A DNA stretch of 64,000 nt from Pseudomonadota bacterium (GTDB lineage Bacteria; Pseudomonadota; Alphaproteobacteria; Rhizobiales; Xanthobacteraceae): positions 496,001-560,000 of the forward strand of contig JAEYAW010000030.1 in assembly GCA_023404675.1 (NCBI GenBank), read 5' to 3'. Under the pieces are notes generated by a model. That model was given only the letters and a program-made list of their open reading frames with translations. It made no database searches and had not been told where the DNA came from. The translations under genes and the position numbers were made by a program. How positions within the stretch are numbered: position 1 is the stretch's first letter; the number at the start of each line of letters is the position of its first letter. This document shows, piece by piece, positions 27,125 to 34,743 of this stretch.

Positions 27125-27148
27125 TGCCGAAACTCGATCCCGAAAAGC

Positions 27149-27185
27149 AAAAAAGCCCGAACGGTCCTCGCGGACCCTTCGGGCT
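27149..27185 (-). terminator. Intrinsic terminator in the amiR-urtA leader (candidate antitermination target)
   Basis: On the minus strand AGCCCGAA pairs with TTCGGGCT, continued by GGTCC/GGACC around a GCGA loop, followed by TTTTTT. It lies 90 bp downstream of the amiR stop codon and 134 bp before the urtA start, in the path of transcription from amiR into urtA. AmiR is an ANTAR-domain RNA-binding antiterminator, so this is its likely target. Just upstream, GGCT-AGGT-AGCC (27182-27193) could form an alternative stem that uses the base of the terminator. Confidence 0.8.
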
Positions 27186-27275
27186 ACCTAGCCTCTGATC
27201 AGATCAACATCATCGGTGACCTGACGTTATATCCGCAACCGGACTGCATCGCCCAACCGTGCGGAACGACAAAAG

Positions 27276-27884
27276 CTAATCATCCTTCGCGCGAAACTGC
27301 AAGAGCTCATTTGCATGAATAATCGCAGCGGCCATATCGTCCATCGACAGGCGCTTGGCCATGGCCTGCCGCCTTATGCTTTCATAAGCTTCTTCCTCGC
27401 TCAGCCCCTGCCCGTTCATCAGGATCGCCTTGGCTTTCTGGATCCGCTGGATGCCGGACAGCTTGCGCTCCAGCTTGCGGATACGCTTGGTGGTCTCGCG
27501 CCGCTCCATCCACAGGCTGCGGGCGATGGTCAGGTTTGTAAGAAGCCCGAACGGGCGGATCGGCCGCTCGATCACCGCGACCGCACCGGCTTCCAGAACC
27601 AGTTGCAGCGTCGAGGGATCCTCGTAACCGACCACGGCGATCAGGGTCGGCCGGTTGACTTCCGACGACTTCAGGAGACGCTGGATTTCGCTGCGGACAT
27701 CGTGCTCGATCGCGAGAATGACGACGTCCGCCCCGTCGGTCCACGCATCCGGCACCGGCCAGATGGTTTCCGCCATACAGCCGATGCGGCGCAGATGTTC
27801 GACGAGCTTGACGCGCTCGGGATCAGGCGGATGAACCACATGAACCCGCAGGCCACGAAGATCACGGAGAATCTGGATGGCCAC
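27276..27884 (-). CDS. amiR: ANTAR-domain transcription antiterminator AmiR
   Basis: A 202-residue AmiR-like protein. The N-terminal receiver-like domain (residues 10-125) has no obvious acidic pocket plus phospho-Asp pattern beyond VVILAIEHD, as in AmiR, which is not phosphorylated. Residues 130-195 are the ANTAR domain: LERKLSGIQRIQKAKAILM, then EEEAYESIRRQAMAKRLSMDDMAAAII, with the conserved Ala-Lys-x-x-hydrophobic-Met core. AmiR binds leader RNA and prevents termination when AmiC releases it on binding amides. It is 24 bp downstream of amiC. Confidence 0.93.
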   Translation of the reverse strand: MAIQILRDLRGLRVHVVHPPDPERVKLVEHLRRIGCMAETIWPVPDAWTDGADVVILAIEHDVRSEIQRLLKSSEVNRPTLIAVVGYEDPSTLQLVLEAGAVAVIERPIRPFGLLTNLTIARSLWMERRETTKRIRKLERKLSGIQRIQKAKAILMNGQGLSEEEAYESIRRQAMAKRLSMDDMAAAIIHANELLQFRAKDD

Positions 27885-27908
27885 TGTCAGACCTCAGTTG
27901 CGCGTGAA

Positions 27909-29075
27909 TCACGTGGACACCGGATGCAGATCATCTGCGGACCAGTCATCAAGGCTCTGAACGACGCAATAGGGATCGGGCCTGATGCGCACGCCCGGAT
28001 TCCACACCATCTGAAAACGCTTGTTGCGATCAAGCCGCGCGATGCGGGGCCACAGGTAGGTGTGGTTGTTCTCCGGGTCGATCCGCACGCGTCCCTGCGG
28101 CGCATCGAATTCAGCATCCCGCAATTCGCGCAGCACCCGCTCGGGATCGTCCGCGCCGCACCGGGCGACCGCACGCATCGCCAGATGCAGCTGGAAATAG
28201 GCCGCCTCCGCACTCGCGGTGACCGGCGCATCGGGGCCGAAACGCTCCTTGAAACGGCTCACGAACCGGCGCGCCGAGGGGGACGACAGTGTCTCAAAGA
28301 AGGGTGCCGCCGTAATGTGCCCCTCCGCCGCCTCGGGACGCATCTCCGCCACCTCGGCTTCCGATGTCGTCAGGCTCGCGATCGGCATCCGGGCCGGATC
28401 GAAGCCGGCGGCCCGATAAGCCTCATAGAACATCGAAGTGCCGGCCCCGACGACGGTCGAGAAAATCACGTCCGGCGCGGTCTTCCGGATACGGCTGACG
28501 ACTTTCTCGAAATCCTTGGGCTGCGCCCGCAGCGGCACATAGAGTTCGTCCAGCACCTTGCCCCGCGCCTGCACGACGAAATCGGCCATCAGCCGGTTGG
28601 ACTCGTAAGGGTAGATGTAGTTCGACCCCACGAACAGAAACCGGTTGCCGTAGACGGACAACAGGTATTTGGCGAGTTGCAGCGAATTCTGGTTCGGCGC
28701 CGCGCCTGTATAGATGCAGTGGCGCGAGTACTCGAACCCCTCGTAAAGGGTCGGATAGAACAGCAGGCCGCGATGGGCCTCCACCACCGGAAGCAGCGCC
28801 TTGCGGGTGCTGGTCATGTAACAGCCGAACAGCAGCCGTATCCGGTCGACCTCGAACAGCCGCTCGGCCAGCGCGCGGAACTGCTTCGGATCGGAGGCCG
28901 GATCGTAGATGACCGGCTCGATCGGCCGGTCCAGCACGCCGCCTGCCGCATTGATTTCCTCGATCGCCAGAAGCGTTGCATTGAGCTGGGATCGTTCGAT
29001 GGCGGAGGTGACACCTGTCTGCGAAAACAGAACGCCAACCCGCCAGCCCCCCGCATTGTCCTCAAATAAACTCAT
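27909..29075 (-). CDS. amiC: AmiC-type amide-sensing negative regulator
   Basis: A 388-residue protein with the periplasmic binding-protein fold but no signal peptide (starts MSLFEDNAGGWRVGVLFSQTGVT), so it is cytoplasmic. It is homologous to UrtA (FYPTLYEGFEYSRHCIYTGAAPNQ matches the UrtA segment). Pseudomonas AmiC binds acetamide and releases the AmiR antiterminator. It heads the block and is upstream of amiR on the same strand. The ATG at 29075 is supported by the gene's position; the ribosome binding site is weak. Confidence 0.9.
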   Translation of the reverse strand: MSLFEDNAGGWRVGVLFSQTGVTSAIERSQLNATLLAIEEINAAGGVLDRPIEPVIYDPASDPKQFRALAERLFEVDRIRLLFGCYMTSTRKALLPVVEAHRGLLFYPTLYEGFEYSRHCIYTGAAPNQNSLQLAKYLLSVYGNRFLFVGSNYIYPYESNRLMADFVVQARGKVLDELYVPLRAQPKDFEKVVSRIRKTAPDVIFSTVVGAGTSMFYEAYRAAGFDPARMPIASLTTSEAEVAEMRPEAAEGHITAAPFFETLSSPSARRFVSRFKERFGPDAPVTASAEAAYFQLHLAMRAVARCGADDPERVLRELRDAEFDAPQGRVRIDPENNHTYLWPRIARLDRNKRFQMVWNPGVRIRPDPYCVVQSLDDWSADDLHPVST

Positions 29076-29233
29076 GTCCGAAAGCTACCATCTTTTCCGG
29101 CCTTGTCTCAGCCTGTGCTGATCAAGTCCCTAATCCTCCCGCAAAAAAATTTCTAGTCATGCGGGAACGCCGACCCGAATTGCTCGCGCCGGGCGCAGGA
29201 GAAAATGGAAGGACTTTGGAAGGACGCTAGCTC

Positions 29234-29533
29234 CTATTTCCTGCCGGACTTCTTTTTGCTGGACTTCTTGCGGACGGATTTTTTTGCGGATTTCTTTGCC
29301 GTCTTCTTGACTGCCTTCTTCGCCGTTTTCTTGGCCGCCTTCTTTTTGGGGACTTTCGCGCCTTTCTCCCGGGCTTCGGAAAGGCCGATGGCGATGGCCT
29401 GCTTGCGGCTTTTCACCGTGCGGCCGGACCGGCCGCTCCTGAGCGTACCGGCCTTGCGCTTCTTCATCGCCCGCTCGACCGACTTCGATGCGCTCGCTCC
29501 ATAGCGGCGCTTGGCGGCTTTCTTGACCATCAT
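29234..29533 (-). CDS. Histone H1-like basic protein (DUF6496)
   Basis: A 99-residue Lys/Arg-rich protein. The first 60 residues have GASASKSVERAMKKRKAGTLRSGRSGRTVKSRKQAIAIGLSEAREKGAKVP, the DUF6496 pattern found in proteobacterial nucleoid proteins; the rest is AAKKTAKK-type repeats ending in SKKKSGRK. It should bind DNA non-specifically. The codon use (long AAG/AAA runs) and hence the low-complexity DNA are due to the basic tail. It is monocistronic, facing the carboxylase gene end. Confidence 0.8.
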   Translation of the reverse strand: MMVKKAAKRRYGASASKSVERAMKKRKAGTLRSGRSGRTVKSRKQAIAIGLSEAREKGAKVPKKKAAKKTAKKAVKKTAKKSAKKSVRKKSSKKKSGRK

Positions 29534-29641
29534 GGTTCTCCCTGTCGGCAGAATGCCGTCAGGGGGAACTCGCGGGCTCAGGAAAAGTTCGACACTCGTT
29601 CCGGTTCGAGCAACGATTGCCGCTTCATGAAACGCGTGCCC

Positions 29642-32600
29642 TCACCACGTATCGATGCAAGGCCGCTTGCGATCGGTGCGCTTCTCCGGCTCCGGCACCG
29701 AGCGCAGGCCCGCCATGATCCAGCGCCGCGTCTCGGACGGATCGATCACGTCGTCGATCTCAAGGACAGACGCAATGGAAACCGCCTTGCCGTTGGCGTA
29801 CAGGTCGGCGACCTTCGCCTTGTAATAGGCCTCCCGCTCGGCCAAATCCGCGATGGCCTCCATCTCCTTGCGGAAGCCGAGCCGCACATAGCCTTCGAGG
29901 CCCATGCCGCCGAACTCGCCGGTCGGCCACGCCACCGTGAAGAACGAGGCATGAAAGCCGCCGCCGATCATCGACTGCGCGCCGAGGCCGTAGCCCTTGC
30001 GCAGCACGATGCCGAACAACGGCACCGTGAGGCTCGCGCCGGTGACGAACATGCGCGAGACATGACGCACGATGGCGGTCTTCTCTGCCTCGGGGCCGAC
30101 CATGAAACCGGGCGTGTCGCACAGCGAGACGATCGGGATGTCGTAGGCGTCGCACAGTTGCAGGAAGCGCGCGGCCTTGTCGCCCGCCGCCGCGTCGATC
30201 GCGCCGCCGAGATGCTTCGGATTGTTGGCGATCAGGCCGAACGGCTTGCCCTCGATGCGGATGAAAGCCGTGATCATGCCCACGCCGAAATCGCGGCGCA
30301 GTTCGAGCACCGAGCCCTCGTCCGCCAGCGTATCGATCACGGTGCGGATATCGTAGACCCGCAGCCGGTTCTCCGGGATGGCGCGGCGCAGCAGTCGCTG
30401 GTCCGGCGCGCTCCACTCCTTCAACGGTCCCTGGAAATAGGACAGGTATTGCTGCGCGACCCGTGTCGCGTCCTCCTCGTCCTCCACAAGAATATCCACA
30501 ACGCCGTTTGGCGACTGGAACGAGACCGGGCCGACTTCGGCCGGATGATAGACTCCGAGGCCGCCACCCTCGATCATCGCCGGGCCGCCCATGCCGATGG
30601 ACGCGTTCTTCGTGGCGATGATGACGTCGCACACGCCGAGCATCGCTGCGTTGCCTGCGAAGCAGTACCCCGACACGACGCCAACCAGCGGCACCAGCCC
30701 CGAGAGCTTGGCGAACTGCACGAAGGACGGCCCGTCAAGCCCGGTCATGCCGAGCCGGTCGGTGTCGCCCGGGCGTCCGCCGCCACCCTCGGCATAGAAC
30801 ACCACCGGCAGCCGCCACTGCTCCGCGAGCGAGAGCATGCGGTCGATCTTCTTGTGGTTCATGTGGCCCTGCGTACCCGCCAGCACCGTGTAGTCGTAGG
30901 ACAGCACCATGCAGCGCGCGGCCTTCTCGCCGAACTTGGCCGCGTTTACGGTGGCCATGCCAGAGATCAGGCCATCGGCCGGTGTATTCTTGATCAGATC
31001 ATCGAGCTTGCGGCGACGGCGCTGCGCGGCGATCGCCAGCGCGCCGTATTCGATGAACGACCCCTCGTCCACCAGTTGCGCGATATTCTCCCGCGCGGTG
31101 CGCTGGTTGGTCTTGCGGCGGCGGCCGACAGACTCCGGACGGTTCTCGTCGAGGGTGTTGGCGTGACGCGCGATCGACTCCGCCAGATCCGGCCGGATGA
31201 AATCGAGATCGATCTCTTCTTCCGTCTGCGTGACGCCACCCTCGACTTCGGCTGGCTCCATGAACAGGATGGCGTCGCCCTGCATCAGGGTGACGCCGCT
31301 GCCACCCGCGATCTTGGTGACGCGCCCGCCCTGCGGCGCGGTGACGAGATGCTCCATTTTCATGGACTCGATCACCGCGATCTGCTGCCCCGGCCGCACC
31401 AGATCGCCCTCACCCACATGCACGGCGACGATGGTGCCCTGCAGCGGCGCGGGCACGGCGACCGATCCCTCCGGCGCTGCGGACGCCGCGGCCTTCGGTG
31501 CCGCGCCATCGCCGGAGGCAACCGCCTCCGGGAAATAAAGCGGCGTCGCGGGTGTCTTCGTCGCGGCGACGAGATCGCGCGCATTGGCGTCCACAAAACC
31601 AGTGCTGACCTTGTTCGCGGTGAAATCCGGATGAGCCAGCACCGCCTGCAGGAATGGGATGTTGGTCTTCACGCCCTCGATATGAAACTCGCGCAGCGCC
31701 CGCGCGCTCTTGGCGATGGCGTCGGCAAAGCGTGGCGAGGGCGAATGCACGATCACCTTGGCCAGCAGAGAATCGAACATCGCGCTGGTGCGATAACCCG
31801 AATAGCCGAACGTATCGACGCGCACGCCCGGTCCCGACGGCGGATCGAACACCGACAGCGTGCCGCCGGTCGGCTTGGTCGCGCCGCTCTCGTCCATCAC
31901 CTCCATGTTGACGCGGAGCTGGATGGCATAGCCGCGCGGCGCGCCGATCTCGTCCTGCGCCAGGCCGAGCGAGGCCAGCGTCGCTCCGCCCGCGACCGCG
32001 ATCTGCGAGCGCACCAGATCGACGCCGAGCACCTCCTCGGTGACGGTGTGCTCGACCTGCAAGCGCGGATTGGCCTCGATGAAGGCGAACGCCTTCGCCT
32101 CGTCCGTGGCGTCGGTATCCACCAGAAACTCGAAGGTGCCGAGACTGTCATACCTCGCCGCCGCCGCCAGCGTCTTCGCCGATTCCAGAATCCGGGTGCG
32201 CAGGCCGTCGGTCAGCGACGGGCTCGGCGCGATCTCGATCAGCTTCTGGTTGCGGCGCTGGATGGTGCATTCGCGCTCGCGCAGCTGCGTGATCGCGCCA
32301 TGGCGGTCGCCGATGATCTGCACCTCGATATGGCGGGCGCGGCGCACCAGCCGCTCCACATAGACATCCTCGCTGCCGAACGCGGCCTTGGCCTCGGAGC
32401 GGCAGCGCTTGTAGGCTTCCTCGAGCTGGGACGGATCGTCTACCGCGCGCATGCCGCGCCCGCCGCCGCCCGCGACGGCCTTGATCATCACCGCGCCGCC
32501 CGCGCCCAGTCCGTCGAGAAAGGCCCGCACCTCGTCGAGCGTCGTGGGGCCCACCGTGCCGTCGATGATCGGAACGCCGACCTTCTTCGCCAGCGCCTTG

Positions 32601-32956
32601 GCGAGGATCTTGTCGCCGAACAATTCGAGCGCCTCGGGCGAGGGACCGACGAACACGATCCCCTCTTCGGCGCAGCGCCGTGCCAGCCCGACATTCTCGC
32701 TGAGAAACCCGTAGCCGGGATGCAGGGCATCGCATCCCGCCGCTTTGGCCGCGGCGATTACCGCCTCGATGTCGAGATAGGCCCGCGCGCCGCGCCCCGG
32801 AATTTCGTGCGCCTCGTCGGCCGCGCGCACGTGAAGCGAGAGCGCATCGTCCGCCGGATAGATCGCGACGGACGCCAGACCGGACTCTGCGGCGGCGCGG
32901 GCGATGCGGATGGCGATCTCGCCCCGGTTGGCGATGAGAAGCTTGCGAAACGACAT
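29642..32956 (-). CDS. Single-chain acyl-CoA carboxylase (biotin carboxylase, biotin carrier and carboxyltransferase fused)
   Basis: A 1104-residue protein carrying every activity of a biotin-dependent acyl-CoA carboxylase. Residues 1-450 are biotin carboxylase (MSFRKLLIANRGEIAIRIAR; ATP-grasp loop GGGGRGMR near 163; QVEHTVTEEVLG near 300). Residues about 495-570 are the biotin carrier (ESMKMEHLV, biotin Lys about 533). Residues about 590-1104 are the carboxyltransferase (VFYAEGGGGRPGDTD near 720; GPAMIEGGGLGVYHPAEVGPV near 791; PGFMVGPEAEK in the C-terminal half). This matches the long-chain acyl-CoA carboxylase (LCC) type described in Mycobacterium and Rhodopseudomonas. Last gene of the eight-gene ABC/ligase operon. 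Acyl specificity unknown. Confidence 0.92.
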   Translation of the reverse strand: MSFRKLLIANRGEIAIRIARAAAESGLASVAIYPADDALSLHVRAADEAHEIPGRGARAYLDIEAVIAAAKAAGCDALHPGYGFLSENVGLARRCAEEGIVFVGPSPEALELFGDKILAKALAKKVGVPIIDGTVGPTTLDEVRAFLDGLGAGGAVMIKAVAGGGGRGMRAVDDPSQLEEAYKRCRSEAKAAFGSEDVYVERLVRRARHIEVQIIGDRHGAITQLRERECTIQRRNQKLIEIAPSPSLTDGLRTRILESAKTLAAAARYDSLGTFEFLVDTDATDEAKAFAFIEANPRLQVEHTVTEEVLGVDLVRSQIAVAGGATLASLGLAQDEIGAPRGYAIQLRVNMEVMDESGATKPTGGTLSVFDPPSGPGVRVDTFGYSGYRTSAMFDSLLAKVIVHSPSPRFADAIAKSARALREFHIEGVKTNIPFLQAVLAHPDFTANKVSTGFVDANARDLVAATKTPATPLYFPEAVASGDGAAPKAAASAAPEGSVAVPAPLQGTIVAVHVGEGDLVRPGQQIAVIESMKMEHLVTAPQGGRVTKIAGGSGVTLMQGDAILFMEPAEVEGGVTQTEEEIDLDFIRPDLAESIARHANTLDENRPESVGRRRKTNQRTARENIAQLVDEGSFIEYGALAIAAQRRRRKLDDLIKNTPADGLISGMATVNAAKFGEKAARCMVLSYDYTVLAGTQGHMNHKKIDRMLSLAEQWRLPVVFYAEGGGGRPGDTDRLGMTGLDGPSFVQFAKLSGLVPLVGVVSGYCFAGNAAMLGVCDVIIATKNASIGMGGPAMIEGGGLGVYHPAEVGPVSFQSPNGVVDILVEDEEDATRVAQQYLSYFQGPLKEWSAPDQRLLRRAIPENRLRVYDIRTVIDTLADEGSVLELRRDFGVGMITAFIRIEGKPFGLIANNPKHLGGAIDAAAGDKAARFLQLCDAYDIPIVSLCDTPGFMVGPEAEKTAIVRHVSRMFVTGASLTVPLFGIVLRKGYGLGAQSMIGGGFHASFFTVAWPTGEFGGMGLEGYVRLGFRKEMEAIADLAEREAYYKAKVADLYANGKAVSIASVLEIDDVIDPSETRRWIMAGLRSVPEPEKRTDRKRPCIDTW

Positions 32957-33021
32957 GATCTTATCCAATGAGAACGGCAGGAGGCGAAACCGGGCGGCGC
33001 CGCCGCCCGGACAGGAGTGCA

Positions 33022-34725
33022 TCAGGGCGTCAGCTCGCCCTTCTTGACCTTTCCGGTCGCGGTCATCGGCAGGGCTTCCACGATGCGCACTTCCGGAATC
33101 TTGTACACGGCCATGCGCTCGCGGCACCATGACTGAATGTCTTCCGGCTTCACGCGACCCGCGACCTCCGGCTTGAGCTGGATGAAGGCGACAGGCACCT
33201 GCCCCTTGTCGGCGTCCTCGCGGCCGACGACGCCGGAGCCGAGCACGGCCGGATGCTGGCCAAGCAGCGCCTCGATCTCAGGCGGAAACACGCTCATGCC
33301 CTTGACCTTCAGCATTTCCTTGCGGCGGCCGAGGAAGTGGATGAAGCCCTGCTCATCGATCACGCCGATATCGCCGGTGCGCAGCCAGCCATCCACCAAC
33401 TGTTCGACGGTCGCTTCCGGCTTATTCCAGTAGCTCTTGAGCAGCGAGGGCGTGCGCACGCGGATTTCGCCCTCCTTGCCGACAGGGATCAGCTCGCCGG
33501 TCTCGAAATCGGTGATCTTGAACTCAGCGCCGGGCACCGGCAGCCCGACAAACACCGGCTGCGAGTTCAGATCGAAATCGTTGTCCTGAAAGCCGGTGGT
33601 GAAGGTGTTCGAAGTGTGAGTCTCGGTCATGCCCCACGAACTCTCCGCCAGGATCGTTCCGGTCAGTTCCTTCCAGCGGCGGCGATAGTCCGCATTCAAC
33701 TTCTTGACGAACGACACCACCCGGACCTGCCGCAGCGAGGACAGATCGAACGCCTTGAAACGCGGATGCTCCATCAGCTCGACAGCACCATCGACAGGCA
33801 TCGCGGTCAGCGTGACCTTGTGCGTCTGGATGGCGCTCAGCACGCCCAGCGGATCCCAGCGCGCGAGCAGCACCAGCGTCCCGCCGGCAAACAGCGGAAA
33901 GATCAGACCGAGATTCTCGCCCGCGATCCAGAATTCCGGAAAGAACGAGAGAAACACCGTGTCCTCGTTCAGCTCCATGGCGATGCCGTAATTCGCAGCC
34001 GCCGTGTAGACCATGTCGCCCTGCGTATGAACACAGCCCTTTGGCATGCCGGTGGTGCCGCCGGTGTAATTCAGCGCGGCGATGTCATCGAGACCGGCCG
34101 GCGGCAGCGGCGTCACCGCGCCCATCGCCGCCAATGCCGGCAGCATATCCGTCGCCCCCGCGACATTGATGCGCGGCACGAGTATGGAGTCTGGCACCGG
34201 AATCGCCGGATGCGCAGGAATGACGTCCGCGAAGCTGGTGACGATCACCTCGCGCAGCCGGGTCTCCGCCTTCACCTGATCGACGACATCGGCCAGCTGG
34301 TCCAGCGCGACGATCACCTCAGCCTCGGTGTCCTTCAGCTCGTAGGCCAGTTCGAACGCGCGCGACAGCGGCGACACCGGCACGTGTACCGCGCCGAGCT
34401 TCAGAATGCCGAGAAACGCGATGTGAAACTGCGGGCAGTTCGGCATGAACACCGCGACGCGGTCGCCCTTTTTCACGCCCTTCTTCATCAGCAGCGCCGC
34501 GAACTGATCGCTCTGGCGGTCCAGATCGCCATAGGTCGTGACATGGCCATAGAAGATCACCGCCGGATGCTCCGGCTTTTTCGCCGCCCAGACGCGCAGA
34601 TACTCGGTCAGCGGAATCTTGCCGTGCGGATATTGCGGCTCCCGCGGCACGTCCTTTGGCCACGCCCTGGCCCACAGCGCGCGCACCTGTTCGAGGTATT
34701 CCGTTTCAGTGATGGGGGAAGTCAT
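33022..34725 (-). CDS. AMP-dependent acyl-CoA synthetase/ligase (first of two)
   Basis: A 567-residue ANL-superfamily adenylating enzyme. The ATP-binding TGGTTGMPKG motif (LNYTGGTTGMPKGCVHT) is near residue 215, GMTET near 350, GWLRTGDIGVIDEQGFIHFLGRRKEML near 450 and the C-terminal catalytic Lys in MTATGKVKKGEL at the end. It activates a carboxylate with ATP and attaches CoA. It is 66 bp upstream of the carboxylase gene and 19 bp downstream of a second ligase gene. The N-terminus MTSPITETEYLEQVRALWARAWPKDVPREP resembles CaiC/benzoate-type ligases, but the substrate is unknown. Confidence 0.88.
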   Translation of the reverse strand: MTSPITETEYLEQVRALWARAWPKDVPREPQYPHGKIPLTEYLRVWAAKKPEHPAVIFYGHVTTYGDLDRQSDQFAALLMKKGVKKGDRVAVFMPNCPQFHIAFLGILKLGAVHVPVSPLSRAFELAYELKDTEAEVIVALDQLADVVDQVKAETRLREVIVTSFADVIPAHPAIPVPDSILVPRINVAGATDMLPALAAMGAVTPLPPAGLDDIAALNYTGGTTGMPKGCVHTQGDMVYTAAANYGIAMELNEDTVFLSFFPEFWIAGENLGLIFPLFAGGTLVLLARWDPLGVLSAIQTHKVTLTAMPVDGAVELMEHPRFKAFDLSSLRQVRVVSFVKKLNADYRRRWKELTGTILAESSWGMTETHTSNTFTTGFQDNDFDLNSQPVFVGLPVPGAEFKITDFETGELIPVGKEGEIRVRTPSLLKSYWNKPEATVEQLVDGWLRTGDIGVIDEQGFIHFLGRRKEMLKVKGMSVFPPEIEALLGQHPAVLGSGVVGREDADKGQVPVAFIQLKPEVAGRVKPEDIQSWCRERMAVYKIPEVRIVEALPMTATGKVKKGELTP

Positions 34726-34743
34726 GGCGTTTCTTCTCTGTTG

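Noticed and set aside
29076..29233. A sigma-54 promoter upstream of amiC
   Set aside because: No GG-N10-GC pair with the right spacing was found in the AT-rich patch.
29627..32971. A plus-strand reading frame of 1114 codons across the carboxylase gene
   Set aside because: It is the antisense of a clear biotin-dependent carboxylase; its translation is a His/Arg-rich string without domains. High GC leaves few stop codons.
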